Below, in pieces: positions 22,279-29,547 of a DNA stretch of 33,045 bases. The stretch lies in the NCBI GenBank assembly GCA_021463195.1, contig JAJTXZ010000054.1:1-33045 (forward strand), written 5' to 3'. The DNA is from Anaerolineae bacterium. GTDB taxonomy: Bacteria > Chloroflexota > Anaerolineae > UBA4142 > SHND01. A program made the position numbers and the translations under genes. A model generated the notes under the pieces. That model was not told where the DNA came from and ran no database searches. It saw only the letters and a program-made list of their open reading frames with translations. Each line of letters starts with the position of its first letter. Within the stretch, counting starts at the first letter, position 1.

Positions 22279-23820
22279 TTATTTGGCGTATTCCACCGCG
22301 CGTTGTTCGCGAATCACCGTCACTTTGATTTGGCCGGGATACTCCAAGTTCTCTTCGATTTTGCGCGCGATCATTTTGCTCAGATTGATGGCGCTCAAAT
22401 CATCAATCTGTTCCGGTTTGACAATGATGCGCAATTCGCGCCCCGCCTGAATCGCAAAAGACTGCTGCACGCCTGTCATTGCGTTCGCCATACTTTCCAA
22501 AGCTTCGACGCGTTTTAAATATTGTTCCAACGATTCGCGCCGCGCGCCGGGACGCGCGCCCGAAACCGCATCTGCCGCCGTCACCAGCACCGCTTCCACT
22601 GATTTCGGTTCCACTTCGCCGTGATGCGAGGCAATCATGTTGCACACATTTTCCGGCACGCCGTACTTGCGCGCGTATTCCGCGCCGATAATGGCGTGCG
22701 CGCCGCCGACTTCGTGCGTCACCGCTTTGCCAATGTCGTGCAGCAGCGCGCCCATTTTCGCGCCCTTGATATCGGCTTTGAGCTCCGCCGCAATCATGCC
22801 CGCGAGATGCGACGTTTCGACGACATGCGCCAAAACATTTTGGCCGTACGAAGTGCGAAACTTGAGCGCGCCGAGCATTTTAACCAATTCAGGATGCAGA
22901 CTGGCGACGCCCGTTTCCAAGATTGCCGCTTCGCCCGCGTCCACGATGCTCTTGTTGACTTCTTCTTCGGCACTCTCGATAATCTTTTCGATGCGTCCGG
23001 GATGAATGCGTCCGTCGCTAATCAATTTTTGCAGCGCGACGCGCGCCACTTCACGCCGAATCGGATTGTGCGACGAGATAATGACCGCTTCGGGCGTATC
23101 GTCCACCACCAAATCCACGCCGGTCAACATTTCAATCGAACGAATATTGCGCCCCTGCTTGCCGATGATGCGCCCCTTCATTTCATCATTCGGCAGCGGC
23201 ACGAGCGAGACCGTGCTTTCGATCACTTGGTCGGATGAAATGCGTTCAATCGCCGTCGTGATAATTTCACGCGCGCGGCGCTCGCCCTCTTCGCGCGCGT
23301 TCATTTCGACTTCACGAATAATGCGCGCGGCATCCTGCCGCGTATCTTTTTCAACTTGCTGCAAAAGCAGTTGTTTCGCTTCGTCCACGCTCATGGCGGC
23401 GACGCGTTGAATTTCCAGCGCCTTTTTATTTTCAAGTTCGTCCATCCGCGCTTTGGCGCGGTCCATTTCTTTTTCACGATGTTCGAGTTTGCGATTGCGA
23501 TTCTCGATTTGCTCCAGCCGTTTGTCTGTGGCTTCGCGGCGCTGTCGCAGTTGGTCTTCTTCCCGCGACAGTTCTGCGCGTTTGCGCTTGTTATCCGCTT
23601 CTTGTTCATTACGAATCACTAACGCCTGGTCTTTGGCTTTTAAAATAATATCTTTGGCCTGCGCGTCCGCTTCGACCAGTTTTTTGTCAAGCTCTGCGCG
23701 CTGGGCTTCCAACGCGACCTTTTTTGCCGTAAAGACACGTGACTGGAGGAAATAACCCGCCGCAAACGCCAAGCCGCCCACGACAAAAAGTTCGATGATG
23801 GCGACGATAATGGTTTCCAT
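22279..23820 (-). CDS. rny: Ribonuclease Y
   Basis: This is a membrane-anchored endoribonuclease that starts decay of many mRNAs. It is 513 residues from the ATG at 23820, which has GGAGG 5 nt upstream; a longer reading was rejected. The order is: N-terminal transmembrane helix (about 2-24, IIVAIIELFVVGGLAFAAGY), a long charged coiled coil (about 30-190), a KH RNA-binding domain with GRIIGKQGRNIRSIE (about 210-224), and the HD domain with LLHDIGKAVTHE carrying the catalytic His-Asp. Length and order are normal for the family. It follows recX by 65 nt and is probably on the same transcript. Confidence 0.96.
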   Translation of the reverse strand: METIIVAIIELFVVGGLAFAAGYFLQSRVFTAKKVALEAQRAELDKKLVEADAQAKDIILKAKDQALVIRNEQEADNKRKRAELSREEDQLRQRREATDKRLEQIENRNRKLEHREKEMDRAKARMDELENKKALEIQRVAAMSVDEAKQLLLQQVEKDTRQDAARIIREVEMNAREEGERRAREIITTAIERISSDQVIESTVSLVPLPNDEMKGRIIGKQGRNIRSIEMLTGVDLVVDDTPEAVIISSHNPIRREVARVALQKLISDGRIHPGRIEKIIESAEEEVNKSIVDAGEAAILETGVASLHPELVKMLGALKFRTSYGQNVLAHVVETSHLAGMIAAELKADIKGAKMGALLHDIGKAVTHEVGGAHAIIGAEYARKYGVPENVCNMIASHHGEVEPKSVEAVLVTAADAVSGARPGARRESLEQYLKRVEALESMANAMTGVQQSFAIQAGRELRIIVKPEQIDDLSAINLSKMIARKIEENLEYPGQIKVTVIREQRAVEYAK

Positions 23821-23885
23821 AAATCCTCCATTTTCGCATAGCGCGTCTGACTGGCGCATCGTAATGCGCGTTTTGCGATATGCGC

Positions 23886-24623
23886 CTACTCCCAATCTGA
23901 TTTCAAACTTGCCGAGTTTTCATTCACCTCTTGCCACAAACGCGTTACCGTTTCGCGTGTGACGCTGTAATCAAAACCGCGGCGCGCGAGCATGCCGCTC
24001 AATTTTTCACGAAAGGCGCGCGCGTCCAAATCTTTCCAACGCAGCGCTTTAGGCCGCGCCGCGCGATAAGCGCTGTCGCGCTCGTCAATTTTTTTCACCG
24101 CGCGCGCAATATCGTCCGCCGCCACGCCCTTTTGGCGCAGCTCGTACTGCAAGGCGCGTTTGCTGCGCGGTTTAAAACCCTCACGGTTCTCCACCCAATA
24201 CTTTGCGAAATCCTTGTCGTCCACCAGTTGCGCATCGCCCAGTCGGGCAATGACTTGAGTGATGATTTCTTCCGTATAGTTCTTTTTGCGTAACCGCATC
24301 CGCAATTCTTGCTCACTGCGCGGCCGAATTTCAAGAAACCGCAGCGCGGCTTCGCGCGCCTGCTCCAACGCTTCCGCGTGCGCCAACCGTTCCAAATCGG
24401 CGCGCGCGAGGTCTTGCCCGACGCGCACGCCCGCCGCCGCATAGACCGAAAGCCCCAACGCGAAATGGTCGTCAATGTACAGATTCAAGCGATTCGGTCG
24501 CTTGACCTGCGGTTCGATAGCGGTCACTTGGCCCGGCGCGAGATTTTGCGAGGGCGCGCGCGCGGCGGAACTGGGTTTGCCTTGCGCTCGCCGTCCCCAT
24601 TTAGTTTTGCCTTTGGTCTTCAT
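23886..24623 (-). CDS. recX: Regulatory protein RecX
   Basis: This 245-residue modulator binds RecA filaments and limits their activity. The N-terminus is a low-complexity basic stretch (about 1-45), then RLNLYIDDHFALGLSVY begins the RecX core, with three-helix repeats such as ALRFLEIRPRSEQELRMRL, DDKDFAKYWVENRE and RSKRALQYELRQKGV. The ATG (24623) is preferred; a GTG six codons upstream is possible, and neither has a strong ribosome-binding site. It is normally next to recA. Here an RHS remnant, a palindromic element and two terminators separate them by about 0.9 kb, so it may have lost direct co-expression with recA. Confidence 0.9.
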   Translation of the reverse strand: MKTKGKTKWGRRAQGKPSSAARAPSQNLAPGQVTAIEPQVKRPNRLNLYIDDHFALGLSVYAAAGVRVGQDLARADLERLAHAEALEQAREAALRFLEIRPRSEQELRMRLRKKNYTEEIITQVIARLGDAQLVDDKDFAKYWVENREGFKPRSKRALQYELRQKGVAADDIARAVKKIDERDSAYRAARPKALRWKDLDARAFREKLSGMLARRGFDYSVTRETVTRLWQEVNENSASLKSDWE

Positions 24624-24645
24624 CTCGTTTCTTGCCGCCACAAAT

Positions 24646-24691
24646 AAAAAAAATCGCGGTGAGTCGGCGCGTCATACGCGCCGCGTCTCAC
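24646..24691 (-). terminator. Terminator-like hairpin upstream of recX
   Basis: GTGAG/CTCAC and CGGCGCG/CGCGCCG (24659-24691) form a two-part stem. On the minus strand it is followed after 5 nt by eight T (24653-24646). It would stop transcripts coming from the recA side before recX. The offset U-tract makes it less certain. Confidence 0.5.
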
Positions 24692-25059
24692 AGCGACTAG
24701 GCAGGGCCGCTCGCGCCGAACGCAAGCGGCAGGTCATATCATTTGTTTCGCCAAAAAACAAGCAACGTCAAGGAATGCGCCGCGACGGCGCTGTCGCAAT
24801 CGCGTGACAGCCCATCACATTTCCGACGAAACACGAAAATTCACAAAACGGACAGCGCGTTCGGCGGCGAAGTATCGTTAGGCATATAAGACATCAATTT
24901 CATTTCACACATCTCGCCGTGCAAACACCATTCGATTTAATCTGGATATGACATACTTGCAATCGCTGTGGAAGCGTATTCCCTTTGGGGGAAATACAAT
25001 CACGCGCCTGAAACCGCGCGCGTGTTCAAGGTGTTTGCATTATACCACGAACTCGACGC
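24692..25059. other. Stretch without a recognisable gene
   Basis: No gene was recognised here. A coding-looking stretch on the plus strand (24941-25066, opening after a TAA at 24938, without a start codon) ends at palindromic element B and shows no family similarity. The remainder is short of structure and looks like decayed DNA between recX and recA. Confidence 0.5.
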
Positions 25060-25066
25060 GAACCGT

Positions 25067-25161
25067 CCTGGTGATTGCCCGGATTTCCAGACCCTATGGG
25101 TTTTCGAAAACCTTTAGGGTCTGGAAATCCGCTGCGTTTTCGAGATGTGGGTAATCACCAG
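25067..25161 (+). mobile_element. Palindromic miniature element, family 1, copy B
   Basis: This 95-nt element has near-perfect 13-14 bp terminal inverted repeats (CCTGGTGATTGCCC at the left, GGGTAATCACCAG(G) at the right) and a 50-nt imperfect hairpin (25081-25130) around GGTTTTCGAAAACC. GAACCGT occurs at both ends (25060-25066 and 25162-25168) as a 7-bp target duplication. It shares the segment TTTTCGAGA with copy A and the ATCTCGAAAACG stretch with copy C. Confidence 0.85.
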
Positions 25162-25162
25162 G

Positions 25163-25437
25163 AACCGTCTGCGGACGGCAACGTTCAAGTCACGCTTGTT
25201 TGGGGCGGCAACACCTACGCCGCAACCTACACGTGGGAACCCGGTTCGCATCGGCTGACAAGTGTCACACGCACAGAGAATGGGAATGTAACTTGGAGCG
25301 GCACATTCGAATACGACCCTCTGAACCGCATCCGCAAATTCTGTTGGAACGGGAACAACTGTCAACGTTTTAATTATGTGGGTGACAGCGATTGGCTTGT
25401 CCATGCCAGCACATACAACATTGTGCCACAGGATTAA
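25163..25437 (+). pseudogene. RHS/YD-repeat protein fragment
   Basis: This is an open frame of about 90 codons with RHS/YD-repeat features (VTLVWGGNTYAATYTWEPGSHRL, split around TSVTRTENGNVTW, then FEYDPLNRIRKF and FNYVGDSDWLVHA), ending in TAA at 25435-25437. It has no start codon or ribosome-binding site and is cut on the left by palindromic element B. RHS proteins are large secreted or toxin-related proteins, so this is a small relic. It has few of the GCGC words that crowd recA and recX on either side, suggesting foreign origin. Confidence 0.7.
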
Positions 25438-25464
25438 ATGGCGGCGACAAAAAGATAGCGCAAT

Positions 25465-25501
25465 AAAAAAGCGACCCGCACGCCTTGCGTGAACGAGTCG
25501 C
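25465..25501 (-). terminator. Rho-independent terminator of recA
   Basis: On the minus strand GCGAC-TCGTT-CACGC-AAG-GCGTG-CGG-GTCGC forms a two-part stem followed directly by TTTTTT (25470-25465). It lies 29 nt after the recA stop. Confidence 0.8.
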
Positions 25502-25529
25502 CAACTTTTTCTGACCTTGCCGTCGCGCT

Positions 25530-26627
25530 TTATTCTTCGTCTTCTTCTTCTTCGTCCTCTTCTTCATCCTCTTCATCCAAATCGGGTTCGTCCTGCATGT
25601 GTTGCGGCAGCGGCGCAGCCGATTCCGCGCCGTCCAGACCCGCTTTGGCGCGAATCGCTTTTTCGAGTTCTTGCATCACGCCTGGATTCTCGCGCAAAAA
25701 GGTGCGTGAATTTTCGCGACCCTGCGCTAAACGCTGTCCATTGTACGAATAGAACGCGCCGCGCTTTTCGATGATGCCGTATTCGACGCCCGTGTCCAGC
25801 ATATCGCCTTCGCGTGAAATGCCTTCGTTGTGCAAAATATCAAATTCCGCTTTGGTGAAAGGCGGCGCGACTTTGTTTTTCTTGACGCGCACGCGCACGC
25901 GCGTGCCAATCACTTCGTCGCCGCTTTTGATTTGGTCGGTCGGACGCACGTCCATCCGCACCGACGCGTAAAATTTCAGCGCCATGCCGCCCGTCGTCGT
26001 TTCGGGATTGCCGAACATAATGCCGATTTTTTGACGCAGTTGATTGGTAAACATGACGGCGGTGTTGGATTTTTTAATCGCGCCGGTCAACTTGCGAAGC
26101 GCTTGCGACATGAGGCGCGCGTGCAAGCCCATGTGCGAATCGCCCATCTCGCCTTCGATTTCGGCGCGCGGCACGAGCGCGGCGACCGAATCAATCACCA
26201 CAATATCCACCGCGCCGGAGCGCACCAACGCTTCGGCGATTTCCAGCGCCTGCTCGCCAGTGTCGGGCTGCGAAATCAAAAGGTCCTCGATATTGACGCC
26301 GCATTTCGCGGCGTACGCCGCGTCAAAGGCGTGTTCCACGTCAATGAATGCGGCAGTGCCGCCGTTCTTTTGCGCGTTGGCGATGACGTGTTGGCAGATA
26401 GTCGTTTTACCCGACGCTTCGGGACCGTAGATTTCAGTGATGCGCCCTTTGGGGACGCCGCCGATGCCGAGCGCGAGATCGAGCGAAACTGCGCCGGTCG
26501 AGATGGCTTCGATTTTACCGTGAGGATGTTCGCCGAGGCGCATAATCGCGCCTTCGCCGTACCGTTTTTTGAGGGAAGCCAAAGTCGAATCAAGCGCTTT
26601 AGCTTTGCCGTCCGATGCTGCTGCCAT
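25530..26627 (-). CDS. recA: Recombinase A
   Basis: This is the DNA strand-exchange protein and SOS co-protease, 365 residues. Walker [10 protein letters not shown] (about 69-77), the Walker B strand [12 protein letters not shown] (about 143-154), loop L1 region [23 protein letters not shown] (start about 157) and loop L2 with [21 protein letters not shown] (start about 196) are all present. The C-terminus is an unusually long acidic run of Glu and Asp (about 350-365), encoded by a TTC/TCC-type repeat on the plus strand. Such a tail tunes access to DNA. AAAGGAG lies 7 nt before the ATG. The promoter with a LexA-like box is about 200 nt upstream. Confidence 0.98.
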   Translation of the reverse strand: MAAASDGKAKALDSTLASLKKRYGEGAIMRLGEHPHGKIEAISTGAVSLDLALGIGGVPKGRITEIYGPEASGKTTICQHVIANAQKNGGTAAFIDVEHAFDAAYAAKCGVNIEDLLISQPDTGEQALEIAEALVRSGAVDIVVIDSVAALVPRAEIEGEMGDSHMGLHARLMSQALRKLTGAIKKSNTAVMFTNQLRQKIGIMFGNPETTTGGMALKFYASVRMDVRPTDQIKSGDEVIGTRVRVRVKKNKVAPPFTKAEFDILHNEGISREGDMLDTGVEYGIIEKRGAFYSYNGQRLAQGRENSRTFLRENPGVMQELEKAIRAKAGLDGAESAAPLPQHMQDEPDLDEEDEEEDEEEEDEE

Positions 26628-26836
26628 TTGAAATGCTCCTTTTGCCCGCGTCCGTCCAGTTTAATTCTGCGCTTATGGCATTGCACGCAGTTCAGTTGTT
26701 AGGGGCGTTGGGCGAATAGATTACAGTGCAACCATGCGCGCAATCATTTTAAATTCGCCGCGCCGCGCCAGAGACGGGACCGAAAAATATGTCACGCGCT
26801 CGAACGCGCGTTAACGTTTTCGCAAACGTTGAACCG

Positions 26837-26865
26837 ATTATACTAGAACAAATGTGCGGCGTCAA
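26837..26865 (-). promoter_or_regulatory. recA promoter with LexA-like SOS box
   Basis: On the minus strand TTGACG (26865-26860), a 17-bp spacer and TATAAT (26842-26837) form a near-consensus promoter. Inside the spacer and overlapping it, plus-strand AGAACAAATGTGCG (26845-26858) matches 12 of 14 positions of the Gram-positive SOS box CGAACRNRYGTTCG. LexA bound there would block RNA polymerase. The expected leader is about 200 nt. AACGTTTTCGCAAACGTT (26813-26830), an inverted repeat, lies at the expected transcript start. The rest of the gap (26640-26800) shows nothing clear. Confidence 0.75.
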
Positions 26866-26897
26866 GCTTTACAGTCGAGGCGACACGGTATCAAGTC

Positions 26898-26928
26898 ACA
26901 GACGCGAAATCGGGGATTGCGCCTCTGT
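26898..26928 (-). other. Hairpin downstream of the REC-GAF kinase
   Basis: ACAGACGCG and CGCCTCTGT pair over 9 bp with one mismatch and a 13-nt loop, just past the kinase stop codon. No U-tract follows, so a terminator role is uncertain. Confidence 0.3.
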
Positions 26929-26939
26929 CGCGCGCGCGG

Positions 26940-29297
26940 TTAGCGCAGCGGCAATTCTACGCGCACCTTCGTCCCCTTGCCTTCCGCCGTTTCGATTTCA
27001 AACGTCCCCCCCGCGCGTTCGGCGCGCTCGCGCATCTGCAAAATGCCGACGCTGCCGCGACCGCGCGCGGCGTCGAGCGCCTTGATCATATCAAAGCCCA
27101 CGCCATCATCGCGCACCTCGAGCTGCGCAGCGGCGGCGCGAAATTCCAAATCAACCCACACATTCGCGGCGCGCGCATGTTTACGCACGTTATTGAGCGC
27201 TTCTTGCGTGAGACGATATAGCGCCGATTGCAATTTCGGCGCCAACCACGCCGCATCGCCGCGCACTTGCAAATGAATTCGCAAATCATTCGCCGCGCCC
27301 AAGTCCGTCACAAATTTTTCCAACGCCGGCACAAAGCCCATCGTTTCGATTTCCACCGGACGCAGCGCGAAAATCGTTTGTCGCACTTCGCGCACATCGC
27401 GGCGCAAAGTTTGATTCAACTGTTCCAGCTCTTTGGACCAATCAATCGGTTTGCCCATCTGCTGCGCGGTCTGCAAAGTTTGCACGCGCATCAGCATAAA
27501 ATTGATGTCCTGCGCCAAACCGTCGTGGATTTCGCGCGCGATGCGCGCGCGCTCTTCGCTAATCACTTTTTCTTCCGACCACGCGTACAATTGCGCGTTA
27601 CGCACAATCAACGCGGCAGAGCTCGAGAGGACCGAGAGCAAATTCAAATGGCGCGGTCCAAACATGCCCGGATCGCGATGCGTTAGCGCCAACGCGCCTT
27701 CGACGCGCGTGCCGACCGTGAGCGGCGCCGCCATGACTGAACCGATGCCGTGTTCCATTTCGTCGGGCAGCGAATGCAAGAGCGCGTGATTCGCCGCGAT
27801 TGCCTCTTGAGCGAAACGCGCGGGCGCGCCGCTGCCCAACTCAATCCATACATTCGGCGCGCCATCGCTCTGTTTAATATAAATCGCGCCATTCTGCGCG
27901 CCGCACGCTTCCGCGATTTGGCGCAGCAAGCGTTCCAACACCAGCTGCAAATTCGATTCGCCGCGCAGCGTCATGTCAATTTCGCGAAAGGCGATCGCTT
28001 CGCGCGCGCGCAGCCGATGCGATTCAATCACCGCCGCCGCTGTATGCGCGACCATTCGCAAAACGCCCAAACGGTCCGGGCGTAAAATTTTGCCGGGCGC
28101 CATATATATTTCCAGCAGGCCAAATTTGCGGTCGCCGCGTAAAATCGGCTGCCAGTACACATCGCGTTCCGGCGCGCGGCCCTCGGCGGCATCTGCCGGC
28201 GAAACGAACGCGGGCGGTCTCAAACGGCGTTCCTGGTCCGGCGCAAAGCCGTCGGCTTTGAACAGCGTCAACTGATTGGACAAATCTTCCACAAGCCACA
28301 ACGCCGCGCTTTTTGCGCCCGATAATTTGAGCGCCGCTTCCAGCGTAATGGTCGCCGCGTCGTCCAGATCGAATGCGCCCGCGAGCCGTTGACTCGTTTC
28401 GCTCATGTTGCGCATGACATCAATCAAGCGCGCTTGGTCAATCGCCACCGCCGCTTGGCCCGCCAATACGGTCGCCAATTCCAAATCCGCTTGGGTAAAA
28501 GGCGCGATGCCGCGCAAACGCGACAAATTCAACACGCCAATCACTTCGCCGCGCACGCGCAAAGGCAATGACAACGCGGAACCCAATTCCGGTTTTTCCA
28601 ACGACGCGCGCACCTGCGAATCGAGCGGAATGTCGTCGGCGATGATGACCGCTTCGCCGCGTTCTGCCACCATGCCCGCGATGCTTTTGCCGACGCGGCG
28701 CCGCTGCGTTTCCACAAAATCCGGCGACAAGCCATCCGCCGCCGCGACAGTCAATTCCGCGTGGTCATCGTCCAACAACATCAATGACGCGATTTCGGCG
28801 CGCGTTTCTTGGCGCACGGTGGTGACGACTTGATTGAGCGTTTGGCTCAATTCGGTCGCGCCCATGAACGAACGCGAGAGTTCGTACAATGGCACGAGCG
28901 CGCGCAAGCGCGCGTTGTCGCGGCGCAGCGCTTCTTGTTCCAGCGCGGCGGTGACTGCCGCAACAAGTTGTTCGGCGGGAAAGGGTTTGACCAAAAAACC
29001 GGAAAAGCCGGCGCGCAGCGCGTCCATCGAAACTTGCCAGCTGCTATAACCGGTCATGGCGATGCCGGCAATCTCGGGCGCGATTTCACGCAGCTGCGTG
29101 AAAAATTGAATGCCGTTTTCGTCAGCGAGATAAATGTCCACCAGCGCCACTTCAAACGTTTGCTGACGCGCGAGCGCGAGCGCTTGGGACGCCGAGACGA
29201 CACCTTGCGCAGCATAGCCCGCGTTGATAAGCGTTTGCGTAGTTTCGTCACACAGCGCTTGATTGTCGTCAAGAATCAGGATGTGTTCGTTGGGCAT
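26940..29297 (-). CDS. Receiver-GAF-histidine kinase (NarL-system type)
   Basis: This 785-residue hybrid has no membrane segment. An N-terminal receiver domain (1-120) has Asp10-Asp11, phospho-acceptor Asp54 in LVDIYLADENG and Lys in LVKPFP. It is followed by GAF domains (about 140-290, about 305-440 and about 450-590), then a HisKA_3 dimerisation region with EERARIAREIHDGLAQDIN (start about 597) and a HATPase domain with LTQEALNNVRKHA, RDDGVGFD and GSVGILQMRERA. HisKA_3 kinases normally phosphorylate LuxR/NarL-type regulators, but none is encoded nearby. A receiver at the N-terminus suggests that another kinase feeds it. The promoter at 29324-29352 gives a short leader. Confidence 0.93.
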   Translation of the reverse strand: MPNEHILILDDNQALCDETTQTLINAGYAAQGVVSASQALALARQQTFEVALVDIYLADENGIQFFTQLREIAPEIAGIAMTGYSSWQVSMDALRAGFSGFLVKPFPAEQLVAAVTAALEQEALRRDNARLRALVPLYELSRSFMGATELSQTLNQVVTTVRQETRAEIASLMLLDDDHAELTVAAADGLSPDFVETQRRRVGKSIAGMVAERGEAVIIADDIPLDSQVRASLEKPELGSALSLPLRVRGEVIGVLNLSRLRGIAPFTQADLELATVLAGQAAVAIDQARLIDVMRNMSETSQRLAGAFDLDDAATITLEAALKLSGAKSAALWLVEDLSNQLTLFKADGFAPDQERRLRPPAFVSPADAAEGRAPERDVYWQPILRGDRKFGLLEIYMAPGKILRPDRLGVLRMVAHTAAAVIESHRLRAREAIAFREIDMTLRGESNLQLVLERLLRQIAEACGAQNGAIYIKQSDGAPNVWIELGSGAPARFAQEAIAANHALLHSLPDEMEHGIGSVMAAPLTVGTRVEGALALTHRDPGMFGPRHLNLLSVLSSSAALIVRNAQLYAWSEEKVISEERARIAREIHDGLAQDINFMLMRVQTLQTAQQMGKPIDWSKELEQLNQTLRRDVREVRQTIFALRPVEIETMGFVPALEKFVTDLGAANDLRIHLQVRGDAAWLAPKLQSALYRLTQEALNNVRKHARAANVWVDLEFRAAAAQLEVRDDGVGFDMIKALDAARGRGSVGILQMRERAERAGGTFEIETAEGKGTKVRVELPLR

Positions 29298-29323
29298 GAT
29301 AACTCGTAGAGGTGATTTGATAC

Positions 29324-29352
29324 AGTATATTCGCGTTGAAACAGTTTGACAA
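29324..29352 (-). promoter_or_regulatory. Promoter of the REC-GAF kinase
   Basis: On the minus strand TTGTCA (29352-29347), a 17-bp spacer and TATACT (29329-29324) give a good sigma-70 type promoter 26 nt before the ATG. Confidence 0.72.
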
Positions 29353-29380
29353 GCGAATTTTTTTTTATTCTCGAAACGCG

Positions 29381-29466
29381 GGCGAATTTAATTCGCGCCA
29401 ACAAAAACATAAAACGTCCCTGCGGACGTTCGCGTTTGTGCAACTCGCCTCGAAGGCGAGTTGCAC
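29381..29466. repeat. Cluster of three palindromes in a divergent intergenic region
   Basis: Three inverted repeats lie in a row: GCGAATT-TA-ATTCGC (29382-29396), AACGTCC-CTGC-GGACGTT (29413-29430) and GTGCAACTCGCCT-CGA-AGGCGAGTTGCAC (29438-29466, perfect). None has a U-tract. The segment sits between the promoters of the kinase and pepA. It could be a third type of palindromic repeat or a joint control region. Confidence 0.6.
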
Positions 29467-29505
29467 CCGATGCGATAACTGTGTCGCGTTAAAAAAAAGT
29501 TGCGG

Positions 29506-29511
29506 TATAAT
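29506..29511 (+). promoter_or_regulatory. -10 box of pepA
   Basis: A perfect TATAAT lies 36 nt before the pepA ATG. No good -35 hexamer was seen at 16-18 bp. Confidence 0.55.
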
Positions 29512-29547
29512 AGAAATGTTGTGATTGAAAAAACGCATGGAGGCGTT

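Noticed and set aside
22621-23238. Plus-strand open frame of 205 codons opposite rny
   Set aside because: It is a shadow of the conserved KH and HD coding region.
25830-26702. Plus-strand open frame of 290 codons opposite recA
   Set aside because: It is a Phe/Arg/His-rich mirror of recA that runs through the recA ribosome-binding site. recA is unambiguous.
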